Shown: piece by piece, positions 1-8,766 of the stretch
Numbering within the stretch: position 1 is the stretch's first letter
How the letters are laid out: the number at the start of each line of letters is the position of its first letter
NCBI RefSeq assembly: GCF_037482285.1
Contig: NZ_JBBEYB010000001.1
Location: 62,001-126,000 of the forward strand
DNA length: 64,000 bases
From: Aquabacterium sp029268225
GTDB lineage: Bacteria > Pseudomonadota > Gammaproteobacteria > Burkholderiales > Burkholderiaceae_C
Direction of reading: 5' to 3'
The notes under the pieces: generated by a model
Database searches by the model: none
Told to the model about the DNA's origin: nothing
What the model saw: the letters and a program-made list of their open reading frames with translations, nothing else
Translations under genes and position numbers: made by a program

Positions 1-725
1 TCCAGTTGGTTGCCCTGTTGCAGCAACAAGTCAGCGTTGGGCCATGGGGTCTCGGCCTGCGCTGCCATGAGGAAACTGCCATAGGCATCGAGATTGCCGT
101 ACAGCGACCAATGGTCATAGCCGTTCGCTGCGAGGACGGCTGAGACAGCTGAACTGTCCATGGTGAGCTGACTGGACAGGGTGCCTCGCAGAATCAAACC
201 CGTGCCGCTCCCTAAGGTGAATGACGCAAACCCCCCTGTGTTGCCATCACCCACAGACAGATTGGCCTCCGCCCAGGATCCGGAGTCTGTGAAATCATCT
301 GTCCCTGTGCCATCAGGGGGGGCCATCGATGGCAGCAATTGCGACAGCGGCAACTGGGTCTGCAGCGTGACACTGTTGACCGTGCTGGTGACCGTGCTCA
401 GTCCATTCGAGCTCACGTGTGTCATCGGTGTGGCGGGCAAGAGGCTGTTCTGGAACTGCGGGCCGCCGGCGAAGTTATAGCTGTCAGATGCCTCGTCATA
501 GATCCAGTCCCCTGTGTCGATCAGGCCGTCGCTTTGGAAGCTCAGGCTGGGGGCGATGCCGTCGCCCGGTGTGAGGTCGATCAGCTGGAAGCTCAGACCA
601 CTCAGGGTGAGGGCGCTTTGCGCAACGATGGGGTCGTCAGCGGCCTGCACGTGGGTGCCGAAGCACAAGGCAGCCGCGAGCGCGAGCGAAGCGGGGCGCA
701 GCCCCATGCGAACCATGTGGGACAT
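1..725 (-). CDS. Exported protein of unknown function, N-terminal part (runs off window start)
   Basis: An open frame starts at the ATG at 725 and stays open to base 1, giving about 241 residues; the C-terminus lies outside the window. A good ribosome binding site (AAGGAG) sits just upstream of the ATG. Residues 1-28 form a signal peptide: basic start, an alanine/leucine-rich core, then a likely cut after THVQA. The mature part is rich in Ser, Thr, Gly and Asp with few charged residues, as in extracellular or surface proteins. I do not recognise a family. The style resembles PEP-CTERM exported proteins, and one occurs at 28578, but the diagnostic C-terminus cannot be seen here. Confidence 0.7.
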   Translation of the reverse strand, partial: MSHMVRMGLRPASLALAAALCFGTHVQAADDPIVAQSALTLSGLSFQLIDLTPGDGIAPSLSFQSDGLIDTGDWIYDEASDSYNFAGGPQFQNSLLPATPMTHVSSNGLSTVTSTVNSVTLQTQLPLSQLLPSMAPPDGTGTDDFTDSGSWAEANLSVGDGNTGGFASFTLGSGTGLILRGTLSSQLTMDSSAVSAVLAANGYDHWSLYGNLDAYGSFLMAAQAETPWPNADLLLQQGNQL

Positions 726-757
726 GGCTTCTCCTTGATTGAATGATTGGAGAAACC

Positions 758-786
758 ATGTTGCGAGGCCGTCTGCACGCTGTCAA
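758..786 (-). promoter_or_regulatory. Possible sigma-70 promoter of the exported protein
   Basis: On the minus strand a perfect -35 TTGACA (781-786) is followed after 17 bases by CAACAT (758-763), which matches only half of the -10 consensus. It lies about 35 bases upstream of the start codon at 725. Spacing is ideal but the -10 is weak. Confidence 0.35.
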
Positions 787-856
787 TCAAGCGGTCACGG
801 GGATTGTGTAACGGGGTGCATCATCCGTCGGCCGGCCCAACGAGCTGGCGGCGCAC

Positions 857-1687
857 TCAGGTGTGACGCTCGTGCACGTTCAGTCGTTCGCAGACCCGCA
901 TGGTGGCGAGCTGGAAAGACTGAAAGTGCAGGCCGACCTGATGGGCGATGGGCTCCATCGTGGTCCAAACCGCCATGGGCTGCGAGGCGGTCTCGGGGTT
1001 CAGCACGAGAAGATCGACCACGTGACCAATGGCCAGCAGCTTCTGGACCGTGGGACGCTCGGTGGTCCATTGACCGGGATTGTTGACACGCGCCCGCACA
1101 CTGTCGGTCACCTCGCGGGAGAGTCCCCAGGACTGGCACAAGGCGGCCCCGAGGGCGGCGTGACTCACGCCAAAGGCTTCGATCTCACTGGCACACAACT
1201 GTGCTTCGTCGGGTGCTTGCTGCTCCAGGGCCACATAGCGTGTGCGGTCGTGGGCGTACAGCACGGCGCGTCCACTCTCGGCGAACAGGCCGGCGGTGTG
1301 GGCCTGCCAGGGATCGACGTCCAGTTGACGGGCGATGCGCCCCATGGCGAGTCCCCGCACGCCCGCGCGGTCCCAGATGCTTTGCAGCGTGGGGCTGGGA
1401 GGGAAGGCGCCCCGCAGCCCAATTTCGTAGGTGAGGCCCGCCACCTGGGCCATGCCCAGATAGCGCACGGCTTCGTGAACGGTTTCAACGCGCTTGAGCA
1501 GACCAAACAGCGCCGAGTTCACCGTGCGCACGACCGCCGAGGCCAGTGCCATGTCGGTTTCGATCAGCGCCGCCAGCGGGTCGATGGCGCAGTTCTCGTC
1601 GGCCATCAGCAAGGACAGCTTGACCAACGTGCCAGGACAGGCGGGCAGGTCGATGTTGAGGTTGCGCAGTTGCGGATCGATGGTCAT
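857..1687 (-). CDS. HDOD domain protein
   Basis: A 276-residue cytoplasmic protein that fits the HDOD family, a non-catalytic relative of HD phosphohydrolases found in bacterial signalling. The opening, with short-chain helices and a PACPGTLVKL segment, is followed by the typical LIETDMALASAVVRTVNSA stretch (about residues 43-60) and by a helical core containing HEAVRYLG. No GGDEF, EAL or receiver domain is attached. The gene stands alone: 130 bases separate it from the next gene and 106 from the previous one, all on the minus strand. The HDOD call is from family recognition; what it signals to cannot be told from sequence. Confidence 0.8.
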   Translation of the reverse strand: MTIDPQLRNLNIDLPACPGTLVKLSLLMADENCAIDPLAALIETDMALASAVVRTVNSALFGLLKRVETVHEAVRYLGMAQVAGLTYEIGLRGAFPPSPTLQSIWDRAGVRGLAMGRIARQLDVDPWQAHTAGLFAESGRAVLYAHDRTRYVALEQQAPDEAQLCASEIEAFGVSHAALGAALCQSWGLSREVTDSVRARVNNPGQWTTERPTVQKLLAIGHVVDLLVLNPETASQPMAVWTTMEPIAHQVGLHFQSFQLATMRVCERLNVHERHT

Positions 1688-1793
1688 GACGCACTCGGAA
1701 ATGGCAGCGACATCAGTCTAGGGGCATTTGCGCTGCATGGCGCAGCGCAGATGCCCTGAATCCGGGGTGCCGGAGGCGCGATCCGGCCTGGGC

Positions 1794-2882
1794 TCAACGC
1801 GGCACGAAACGGCGACGGGTCAGGCGGGGATGGCGGTTGGCCAGTCCGCTGGCGCGACGGTACTCGCTCGGTGGCACGCCTTTCCAACGGCGGAAGGCTT
1901 CGATGAAGGTGGTGACGTCGGCATAACCCAGGCGCTCGGCAATCTCGCCATGGGTGAGGTTGGCGCCGCCCATCAATTCCTCGGTCAGCGTCGAGCGGAC
2001 CTCTTCGAGGAGGCCGCGGAAGGTGGCCCCTTCTGCCGTGAGGTGGCGGCGCAGGGTGCGTGAGGTCATGCGCATCTCGGCGGCCACCTCTTCCATGTCG
2101 GGGATCTGGCCGGGGTTGCGCAGCAGTCGGTCACGCACGGTGGCCGCCACACCGGTGCGCTGCTGGCGGGCGTCCACCAGCTTCTTGAGCATGTCTTCGC
2201 ACAGGCGTTTGGTGTGGGCGTTCGCCTGGGGCAGGGGCTGGTGCATGAGCGCGGTGTCGAACAGACCCCGGTCTTGCGGCTGGCCGAACAGGGGGAGCAC
2301 GCCAAACAGCTGGGTGTAGGCCTCGATCATCTGGGGGGATGGTTCCGGACGACGCAGCAACACGGCGCGGTAGGGCATGGGCTGCCCCAGGATTTCACGC
2401 TGCAGGGTGACGGCCGCGGCGCGGTCGCGGTCCAGGACAAACTGACGGATGTCGGGCGGCAGGTGCTCGACGTGGTAGCTGATCATCACCTGGTCACCGA
2501 GTTGCTCGACCTCGTTGGTGCTCAGCGAGAACGTCTGGTTGAGCATGCGTGCCGCCATGCCGAAGGCGCTGCCCAGGGTCGGGCTGCTCAGCACGGCGTA
2601 GCCCCACAGACCGTAAGTGGTGACGTGATAGCGCATCCCGGCTTCGAGGCCCAGGGTCTCGATCTGCGGCAACTCTGCCTGCAGGTTGCGGATCAGCTGG
2701 ATTTCTTGCTGGGCTTCGATCTCACCTTGCGGGGCCTCCAGGGCGGCCGGGGTGAGCCCGGTGTGGCGCAGCAGCGCATCCAGTGACAGGCCTCGGTCCA
2801 GGCCCAGCTGTGTGAGCACTCGGGCCGTGGCGACGCCACGACGGAAGTCCCAGGAGGGAGGGCTGGATGCCTTGCTAGCCAT
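1794..2882 (-). CDS. AraC-family transcriptional regulator (arabinose-binding-type N-domain)
   Basis: A 362-residue regulator. The N-terminal two thirds match the AraC-binding-like domain of OruR/ArgR-type regulators (for example LGLEAGMRYHVTTYGLWGYA). The last 110 residues hold the two helix-turn-helix motifs, ending in the classic LGYADVTTFIEAFRRWKGVPPSEYR pattern (seen in two parts). I start it at the ATG at 2882 because GGAG lies 9 bases upstream; the longer frame begins with TTG and has no binding site. It is preceded by a 148-base gap after xerC. The ligand and targets are unknown; the family often controls catabolic genes, but the neighbours here are housekeeping genes. Confidence 0.88.
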   Translation of the reverse strand: MASKASSPPSWDFRRGVATARVLTQLGLDRGLSLDALLRHTGLTPAALEAPQGEIEAQQEIQLIRNLQAELPQIETLGLEAGMRYHVTTYGLWGYAVLSSPTLGSAFGMAARMLNQTFSLSTNEVEQLGDQVMISYHVEHLPPDIRQFVLDRDRAAAVTLQREILGQPMPYRAVLLRRPEPSPQMIEAYTQLFGVLPLFGQPQDRGLFDTALMHQPLPQANAHTKRLCEDMLKKLVDARQQRTGVAATVRDRLLRNPGQIPDMEEVAAEMRMTSRTLRRHLTAEGATFRGLLEEVRSTLTEELMGGANLTHGEIAERLGYADVTTFIEAFRRWKGVPPSEYRRASGLANRHPRLTRRRFVPR

Positions 2883-3030
2883 GATGCGATGCACTCCGAA
2901 AGTTGACAACGGATTATGTCCGTTTTCGTTTTCCGATGTATCGAAGATGTCTCATTTTCCAGGACATTCCCTGAAAACGATTCGCATTTGCGGCAATATT
3001 CCTGGGTTGGCCCCCCTCGAAGTGGGGGGG

Positions 3031-4041
3031 TCAATCCTTGCGACGGGCGCGGGGGTGGGCCGCGTCGTAGACCTGAGCCAGGTGCTGGAAGTCGAGCTTG
3101 GTGTAGACCTGGGTGGTGCCGATGTGGGCGTGGCCCAGCAGTTCCTGTACGGCACGCAGGTCGCCACTGGACTGCAGCAGGTGGCTGGCAAAACTGTGGC
3201 GCAGCATGTGGGGGTGCACATGGGTGGGCAGACCGGCTTGCTGGGCCAGTTGCTTGAGCCGGTTGCGCAACTGCACCGGGGTCAGGCGCCGCCCCAGGCG
3301 ACTGAGAAAGAGGGCGTCGTCCTGGGGGGGGCTGAGGGCGGCGCGCAGGTCCAGCCAGGTCCGCAAGGCGGCCAGGGCTGCCTGGCCGACTGGCACGCTG
3401 CGGCGCTTGCTGCCCTTGCCGAGGACATGGGCTTCTGCGCCGGCCAGGTCGATCCAGCCTGCCGCGTGCGGGCTGGCGTGCACATCCAGTCCGAGCAGTT
3501 CGGCGCTGCGCAGGCCGCTGCTGTAGAGCAGCTCCACCATGGCCCGATCGCGGGCTTGCAGCCAGGGCGCCTCACGGGCAGCCCGGGTGGCGGCGGCCGG
3601 TGAGGCCGCCGTGTCGCTGGGATCGGCGGGCCGATGCTCGGCCAGCGCCACCGCCTGGTCCACGGGGAGGGCCTTGGGCAAGGGTTTGGGAGCTTTGGGT
3701 GCCTTGATGCCCTCGACGGGGTTCAGGTGGACCCAGCCCTCACGTCCCAGCCATTTGTACAGACCACGCCAGCCGGCCAGGGTGATGGCGATGCTGCGTG
3801 GCCCCAGGCCTTGTGCGTGCAGGCGGGCGGTCCAGCCCCGCACATGGTGGGGGCGCACGGCGACGAGGTCCAGCCCTTCTTGGTGGCAGAACGCGTGCAG
3901 GCGCCGGAAGGCGTCGCCATACATCGCCAGCGTGCGCTCGGCCAAGCGGCGCTGGATGCGCAGGTGGTCGAGGTGGCGAACGATGAGGGGCGGTGGTGCC
4001 GGCGGGGCGAGCGCGTCGCGTGGGGTGTCAGGCGCGGACAT
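3031..4041 (-). CDS. xerC: Tyrosine recombinase XerC
   Basis: A 336-residue site-specific recombinase that, with XerD, resolves chromosome dimers at dif during division. The catalytic set is complete: Arg178 in SSGLRSAELLGL, a Lys in GKGSKRR (209-215), His278 and Arg281 in HMLRHSFASHLL, His304 in LLGHAHIGTTQ, and the nucleophile Tyr313. The SAM-like N-domain is at about 20-105. A 25-30-residue Ala/Pro-rich stretch at about 135-161 lengthens the linker before the catalytic domain. The frame extends upstream into DUF484, but the ATG at 4041 leaves a 40-base gap to the DUF484 stop and gives the usual XerC start. It is the third gene of a dapF-DUF484-xerC unit. Confidence 0.95.
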   Translation of the reverse strand: MSAPDTPRDALAPPAPPPLIVRHLDHLRIQRRLAERTLAMYGDAFRRLHAFCHQEGLDLVAVRPHHVRGWTARLHAQGLGPRSIAITLAGWRGLYKWLGREGWVHLNPVEGIKAPKAPKPLPKALPVDQAVALAEHRPADPSDTAASPAAATRAAREAPWLQARDRAMVELLYSSGLRSAELLGLDVHASPHAAGWIDLAGAEAHVLGKGSKRRSVPVGQAALAALRTWLDLRAALSPPQDDALFLSRLGRRLTPVQLRNRLKQLAQQAGLPTHVHPHMLRHSFASHLLQSSGDLRAVQELLGHAHIGTTQVYTKLDFQHLAQVYDAAHPRARRKD

Positions 4042-4081
4042 CTCGGGCGTCTGTGTGCGCGCGCTGGCCGCCGGTGGGCGC

Positions 4082-4762
4082 TCAGTCGAGCAGGCGCGCC
4101 AGGGCGGCACTGGCCACGTCGCCCACCTGGATGAGGAAGTCCACACCCATGTCCGCGCTGTAGCGTGTCGCGTCGGGTGACCCCAGCACGAGCAGGCCGA
4201 AGCAGGCGCCTTCGTGTTGCAGCGGGATGAGGGCGATCGAGGTGATGCTGGCGCTGTCATCGAGCCACTTGCTGGCCTCGAAGCCGGCGTTGAGGCCACA
4301 GTAGGGCTGGTTCAGGCTGGCGGCGAAGCTGCGCGCATCGTCGCTGACGGTCTGGGTGCAAGCCAGGGCGCCCAGCTCGGTGCGCAGAGGGTGGGCTTCG
4401 GTGCCCCAGATGCGCACCGCGGCCTGCGGGATCAGGAACAGGTCGCGCAGGCTGTTGAGCATGACGTCGGCCAGCGTGGCGTTGTCGTGGGCGAGCAGCA
4501 CGGCGCGCACCCAGCGGTGCAGGCGCTCGGCAATGGCCTCGTTGTCCTGGCTGTGGCGGATCATCTCCATGATGCGCTTTTCCAGGCCGCGGATCTTGTC
4601 GCGCAGCATCTCCATCTGGCGCTCCTGCAGCGAGACGGCGCGCTGGCCGTGTGGGCTGGTGAGCTGGATGCTGGAGAGCAGGGCGGCGTTGCGTTCGAAA
4701 AAAGCCGGCGTGTGGACGAGGTAGTTGGCAATCTCGTCTTCGGTGATGCCTTGCAAGGTCAT
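4082..4762 (-). CDS. DUF484 family protein
   Basis: A 226-residue protein of the DUF484 family, a GAF-like domain protein that in proteobacteria sits between dapF and xerC. The start MTLQGITEDEIANYLVHTPAFFER is the family signature (shown here only as its opening). A coiled-coil segment at about 45-75 (RQMEMLRDKIRGLEKRI) precedes the GAF-like core. The gap to dapF upstream is 10 bases, so the two are surely co-transcribed. The molecular role is not established, and the sequence shows no catalytic motif. Confidence 0.9.
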   Translation of the reverse strand: MTLQGITEDEIANYLVHTPAFFERNAALLSSIQLTSPHGQRAVSLQERQMEMLRDKIRGLEKRIMEMIRHSQDNEAIAERLHRWVRAVLLAHDNATLADVMLNSLRDLFLIPQAAVRIWGTEAHPLRTELGALACTQTVSDDARSFAASLNQPYCGLNAGFEASKWLDDSASITSIALIPLQHEGACFGLLVLGSPDATRYSADMGVDFLIQVGDVASAALARLLD

Positions 4763-4772
4763 GTCAGGGGGC

Positions 4773-5636
4773 TCAGAGTGCGGGTACGTCGATCACGCCG
4801 TCAAACACGGTGGTGGCGGGACCGGTCATCAAAACAGGGGTGCCGGGGCCGGCCCAGCTGATGCTCAGGCGGCCGCCGGGCATGTCCACGTCCACGGTGG
4901 CGTCCAGCCAGCCGAGACGGATGCCCGCCACGACCGCGGCGCAGGCACCCGAGCCGCAGGCCAGGGTCTCGCCGGCGCCGCGTTCGTACACACGCAGGCG
5001 GATGTGGCCGCGGGTGACCACTTCCATGAAGCCGGCGTTGACGCGGCGGGGGAAGCGGGCGTGGCTTTCGATCTGCGGGCCGAGCTCATCGACCGGGGCC
5101 TGGGCCACGTTGTCCACGCGCATGACGGCATGCGGATTGCCCATGGAGACCACGGCCAGCTCGACCGGGTGGTTGGCCAGGGCCACGGGCCAGAGTTCGC
5201 AGCCGAACTCCAGACGTGGGGTCAGGCCGGTGGTGTCAAAGGGCACCTCGGCAGGTGCGAGGAAGGGCGCACCCATGTCCACGGTGACGCGGCCGTCGAG
5301 CTGCAGGCGCGGCTCGATCACGGCTTTCTGGGTCTGGACGCGCAAGGTGGTCTTGGCCGTCAGGCCCTTGTCGTGCACGAAGCGGGCGAAGCAGCGTGCG
5401 CCGTTGCCGCACTGCTCGACCTCGCCGCCATCGGCATTGAAGATGCGGTAGGTGAAGTCGGTGCCGGCCGCGGGGTCACCGGGTTCGACCACCAGGATCT
5501 GGTCGGCGCCGATACCGAAACGGCGATCGGCCAGGAAACGGTACTGCGCCGGGCTCAGGGCCAGGGGCGCGCGGGTGGCGTCGAGCACAACGAAGTCGTT
5601 GCCGGCGCCATGCATTTTGGTGAAGGGCAGCTTCAT
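4773..5636 (-). CDS. dapF: Diaminopimelate epimerase
   Basis: A 287-residue enzyme that converts LL- to meso-diaminopimelate, the branch point for lysine and peptidoglycan. The N-terminal KMHGAGNDFVVLD motif is present. The two catalytic cysteines are in EQCGNGARCFARF and in LACGSGACAAVV. Length is normal for the family. It is the first gene of the dapF-DUF484-xerC unit and begins 42 bases after the end of the upstream gene on the same strand. Confidence 0.97.
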   Translation of the reverse strand: MKLPFTKMHGAGNDFVVLDATRAPLALSPAQYRFLADRRFGIGADQILVVEPGDPAAGTDFTYRIFNADGGEVEQCGNGARCFARFVHDKGLTAKTTLRVQTQKAVIEPRLQLDGRVTVDMGAPFLAPAEVPFDTTGLTPRLEFGCELWPVALANHPVELAVVSMGNPHAVMRVDNVAQAPVDELGPQIESHARFPRRVNAGFMEVVTRGHIRLRVYERGAGETLACGSGACAAVVAGIRLGWLDATVDVDMPGGRLSISWAGPGTPVLMTGPATTVFDGVIDVPAL

Positions 5637-5678
5637 GAGGTGGATTATCCGCCCCTTGTGCGGGTCTTGCAGCAGGAC

Positions 5679-7031
5679 TCAACGCAAGACGGGCGTTTGG
5701 GCAATGCGTTGGTCGATGTCGCGCATCAGGGCCTGGTAGGCGGGGGCGTCGATGCCCCCGTAGCGCTGTTGCAGTTGCGCCGCGGTGAGGAACTCGGGCA
5801 GGTCGCTCACCGTGGGCAACAGGTCTGACTCAGACTGTGCGCTGGCCAGGCGCGATTGCAGGGTCAGTGGGTCATGTGCCGCGAGGCGTCCCAGGCGCAC
5901 GCCGGCCTTGTCCGCTGCGAGGTCGTTGAAACTGAAGCCACTGCCTCGGCCTTGTGGCGCCGCGTCCAGCAATTCCTTGTAGGTGCCGATCAGGTCGGAC
6001 AGGCGACCACCCAGATCGGTGGCGAGGGCGGCCGAGGTGAGGTAGTGCTGCGCGAGGTCTTCGCGCCCTTGCAGGGTCAGGGGGCGCGTGGGCAGGGCGG
6101 GCCAGTCACGGGCGGCAGGCACCAGGGTGGCCAACGAGACGCGGTTGACGTACAAACCCAGCACCACCAGCACGGCCCGGTTCTCGCGCGCGGCGGTGTC
6201 TTGCAGGTGCGGGGTCGATGCGCTGAGGGCGCTGGCCAGGCTGGTCTGCTGGGCCGTGGCCATCAGCGCGGGCAGCAAGGTGCTGAGCGGACGGTCCCAG
6301 CGCGGGGCATGGTGCGGGCCGTCGGACTGAAGGGGCTCGCTGAGCAAGCGGGCCAGTTGGTGGTGGTAGCGAGACAGGGCTTCGACCATGTCGGGAGGCA
6401 CGAGCAAGGCCGACGCCTGGGCGCTCAGTTCCGGCCGCCAGCGCACGGTGGTGGACACCTGAGTCGGGCTCAGCCGCACGCGCTCGATGGCCGCCAGGGC
6501 GAGCATGGCGAGCTGGTCCATGCCTCGCGTGCGAGCCAGGCGCTCGGCCGTCCACCGTGCCAGCCACGGCGGCACGGACAGATTCCCCACCTGCACGGCC
6601 TGCAAGACCGGCGGGCCACTGGGCGGGGCGTGCAAGCGGACCCGCACGTTCAGCCAGGCGCCCAGCGGGTGCAGTGCGCGCAAGGGGGTTTGCTGCAGGG
6701 GCAGGCTCAGGGTCAAGTCAGCCTGCTGATCGGCCAGGGTCAAGGCGGCCGGGGCATGCAGCACGCGGGCGGCCATGTCCTGGGTGAGGGCTTCCGCCTG
6801 GGCGGCGGTCAGCGTCAGCGTCAAGGGCTGGCCGTGAAAGGCTTCACGCAGCACCTGACGGTTGAGCAACCGGCGTGCCGACTGGAGGTCACTGATGGCA
6901 AGGGGGGCACCCAAGGCCGTGCTGGGCTGCGCCTGCAAGGCCATCGAGACCCCCCACAGGGCAACAGCCGCACCCAGCACCACCAGGGTGCCGAGCGTGG
7001 CGCAGATCACAAGCCAGGGGCGTCGATGCAT
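5679..7031 (-). CDS. Membrane-anchored periplasmic protein of unknown function
   Basis: A 450-residue protein with one N-terminal membrane segment (about residues 8-31) and no other, so most of it should lie in the periplasm. I recognise no domain. The body is helical and leucine/alanine-rich. A short better-ordered stretch, GLYVNRVSLATLVPAARDWP (about residues 295-315), looks conserved, as does the segment FSFNDLAADKAGVRLGRLA near 365-385, which hints at a fold with a substrate or metal site but cannot be assigned. It lies between the chemoreceptor gene and dapF with short gaps (40 and 42 bases), so it may be co-transcribed with either. Confidence 0.75.
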   Translation of the reverse strand: MHRRPWLVICATLGTLVVLGAAVALWGVSMALQAQPSTALGAPLAISDLQSARRLLNRQVLREAFHGQPLTLTLTAAQAEALTQDMAARVLHAPAALTLADQQADLTLSLPLQQTPLRALHPLGAWLNVRVRLHAPPSGPPVLQAVQVGNLSVPPWLARWTAERLARTRGMDQLAMLALAAIERVRLSPTQVSTTVRWRPELSAQASALLVPPDMVEALSRYHHQLARLLSEPLQSDGPHHAPRWDRPLSTLLPALMATAQQTSLASALSASTPHLQDTAARENRAVLVVLGLYVNRVSLATLVPAARDWPALPTRPLTLQGREDLAQHYLTSAALATDLGGRLSDLIGTYKELLDAAPQGRGSGFSFNDLAADKAGVRLGRLAAHDPLTLQSRLASAQSESDLLPTVSDLPEFLTAAQLQQRYGGIDAPAYQALMRDIDQRIAQTPVLR

Positions 7032-7071
7032 CGGCGTGAGTATGCCGTGCTCGCCGCGCGCCCGGCGAGGG

Positions 7072-8664
7072 TCAGGCCTCGATGGCCGCGTTGGCGCTGA
7101 CCTCGATGTGGAAGCGCTGCACGGTGCGCGACAGGTCCATGGCTTGCTGGCGCAGGCTGTCGGCCGCGGCGGCCGACTCTTCCACCAGTGCAGCGTTCTG
7201 CTGCGTCATCTGGTCGAGCTGGTTGATGGACTGGCTGACGTGTCCGATGCCCATCGATTGCTGACGCGTGGCCTCGGCAATCTCACCCATCGCGTGGGTC
7301 ACGCGCTGGATGGCGTCCACGATCTCGGTCATGACCGCGCCCGCTTCGCGCACCTTGTCGGCGCCGGCTTCGACGCGCTCGGTGGACTTGCCGATCAGTG
7401 CCTTGATCTCGCGGGCGGCTTCGGCGCTGCGTTGCGCCAGGGAGCGCACTTCACCCGCCACCACGGCAAAGCCGCGGCCTTGTTCGCCTGCCCGGGCCGC
7501 TTCCACAGCCGCGTTCAGCGCCAGGATGTTGGTCTGGAAGGCGATGCCGTCGATCACGCCAATGATGTCGCCGATCTGACGCGAGGCCTGGCTGATGTCG
7601 GCCATCTGCGTGACCACGCTCTCCACCACTTCGCCGCCGGCGACCGCGCGCTGGCTGGCCGTGCTGGCCAGGTCATTGGCGACATGGGCCGAGTCGGCCG
7701 AGTTTTCGACCGTCTTGCTCAACTCGTCCATGGCCGAGGAGGTGGACTGCAGGTTGGAGGCCGTCTGTTCGGTGCGACTCGACAGGTCCTGGTTGCCGGC
7801 GGCAATCTGGGTGCTGGCCGTCAACATGCTCTCGGACGACTCGCGCACGGACGCGACCATTTCGCGCAGCCCGTCCTGCATGTGCTTCATTGACACCATC
7901 AGGTGCGTGATCTCGTCGTGGCCACGTGGCTGGATGTCGTGCGTCAGGTCGCCGTGGGCGATGGCCTGGGTGATGTCTTCGGCGCGGCGCAGGGGGCGGG
8001 TGATCGACAGGATGGTCAGCGCCATCAAGGGCAGGAAGATGAAGCCTGGCGACAAGAGCAAGCCCCACAGCAGGACGATGGTGTGGGTCACGCCATCGGC
8101 TGCCTTGGCGCGACGGGCTTCGGCCAGCTCGGTGATGCTGGCATTGAGCTCGTTGACCTGACGCTCGATGGTGTCCGCTTCGGTGCGTGCGCCTTCGCTG
8201 CCCTGGTAGGCCTCGGCCGAGGACGTGATGGCCAGCTCGCTCAACATCGTCAGCGTGGGCTGCAAGGCTTGACCGTAGCTGGCCAGCTTCGGCATCAGGG
8301 CCTGGACCTGGCTGCGGATAGCCTCGTTGGGGGCGGCCTCTTGCAAGGCCTGCATGGCCGTTTCGGTGGCTTTCAGCGCGCTTTGCCAAGCCTTTAACTC
8401 AGCCTGTGCCGACACGGAGTCACCGGCGTTGATGATGGCGGCCTTCTCGTGGCCGCGCAGCGAGGACAGGTTCAAGGCCAGCTGACCCATGCGCTGGACG
8501 GCCGCGAACTCCTGCTGGGTGAACTCGTCGAACTCGCCCTTGAGCGACCACAACCGCCAGCTCATGCCGGAGCCCACGATGGTGCCAATGGCCACCACCA
8601 GCACCATGCAGGTGATGAGGCGGGAGCGGATGGAAAACCTCCGCAGCCAGGTGATCAGATTCAT
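7072..8664 (-). CDS. Methyl-accepting chemotaxis protein
   Basis: A 530-residue chemoreceptor. A membrane helix at about 12-32 is followed by a helical periplasmic sensor domain, a second membrane helix at about 188-210, a HAMP domain (ITRPLRRAEDITQAIAHGDL) and the signalling domain with the hallmark hairpin tip IGVIDGIAFQTNILALNAAV and EAARAGEQGRGFAVVAGEV. I start it at the ATG at 8664 because GAGGAG lies 9 bases upstream; the longer frame would bury that site. No C-terminal CheR/CheB tether (NWETF-like) is present. The ligand is unknown. Confidence 0.95.
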   Translation of the reverse strand: MNLITWLRRFSIRSRLITCMVLVVAIGTIVGSGMSWRLWSLKGEFDEFTQQEFAAVQRMGQLALNLSSLRGHEKAAIINAGDSVSAQAELKAWQSALKATETAMQALQEAAPNEAIRSQVQALMPKLASYGQALQPTLTMLSELAITSSAEAYQGSEGARTEADTIERQVNELNASITELAEARRAKAADGVTHTIVLLWGLLLSPGFIFLPLMALTILSITRPLRRAEDITQAIAHGDLTHDIQPRGHDEITHLMVSMKHMQDGLREMVASVRESSESMLTASTQIAAGNQDLSSRTEQTASNLQSTSSAMDELSKTVENSADSAHVANDLASTASQRAVAGGEVVESVVTQMADISQASRQIGDIIGVIDGIAFQTNILALNAAVEAARAGEQGRGFAVVAGEVRSLAQRSAEAAREIKALIGKSTERVEAGADKVREAGAVMTEIVDAIQRVTHAMGEIAEATRQQSMGIGHVSQSINQLDQMTQQNAALVEESAAAADSLRQQAMDLSRTVQRFHIEVSANAAIEA

Positions 8665-8766
8665 GTGCCGACACTCCTCAAGTTCGTGAAAGACCCCCAC
8701 TCCCGCTGATGGGGCGTGGGATTTACAACGGACCCCGAGTATCGACGCAGAATCACCCCGACGGGG

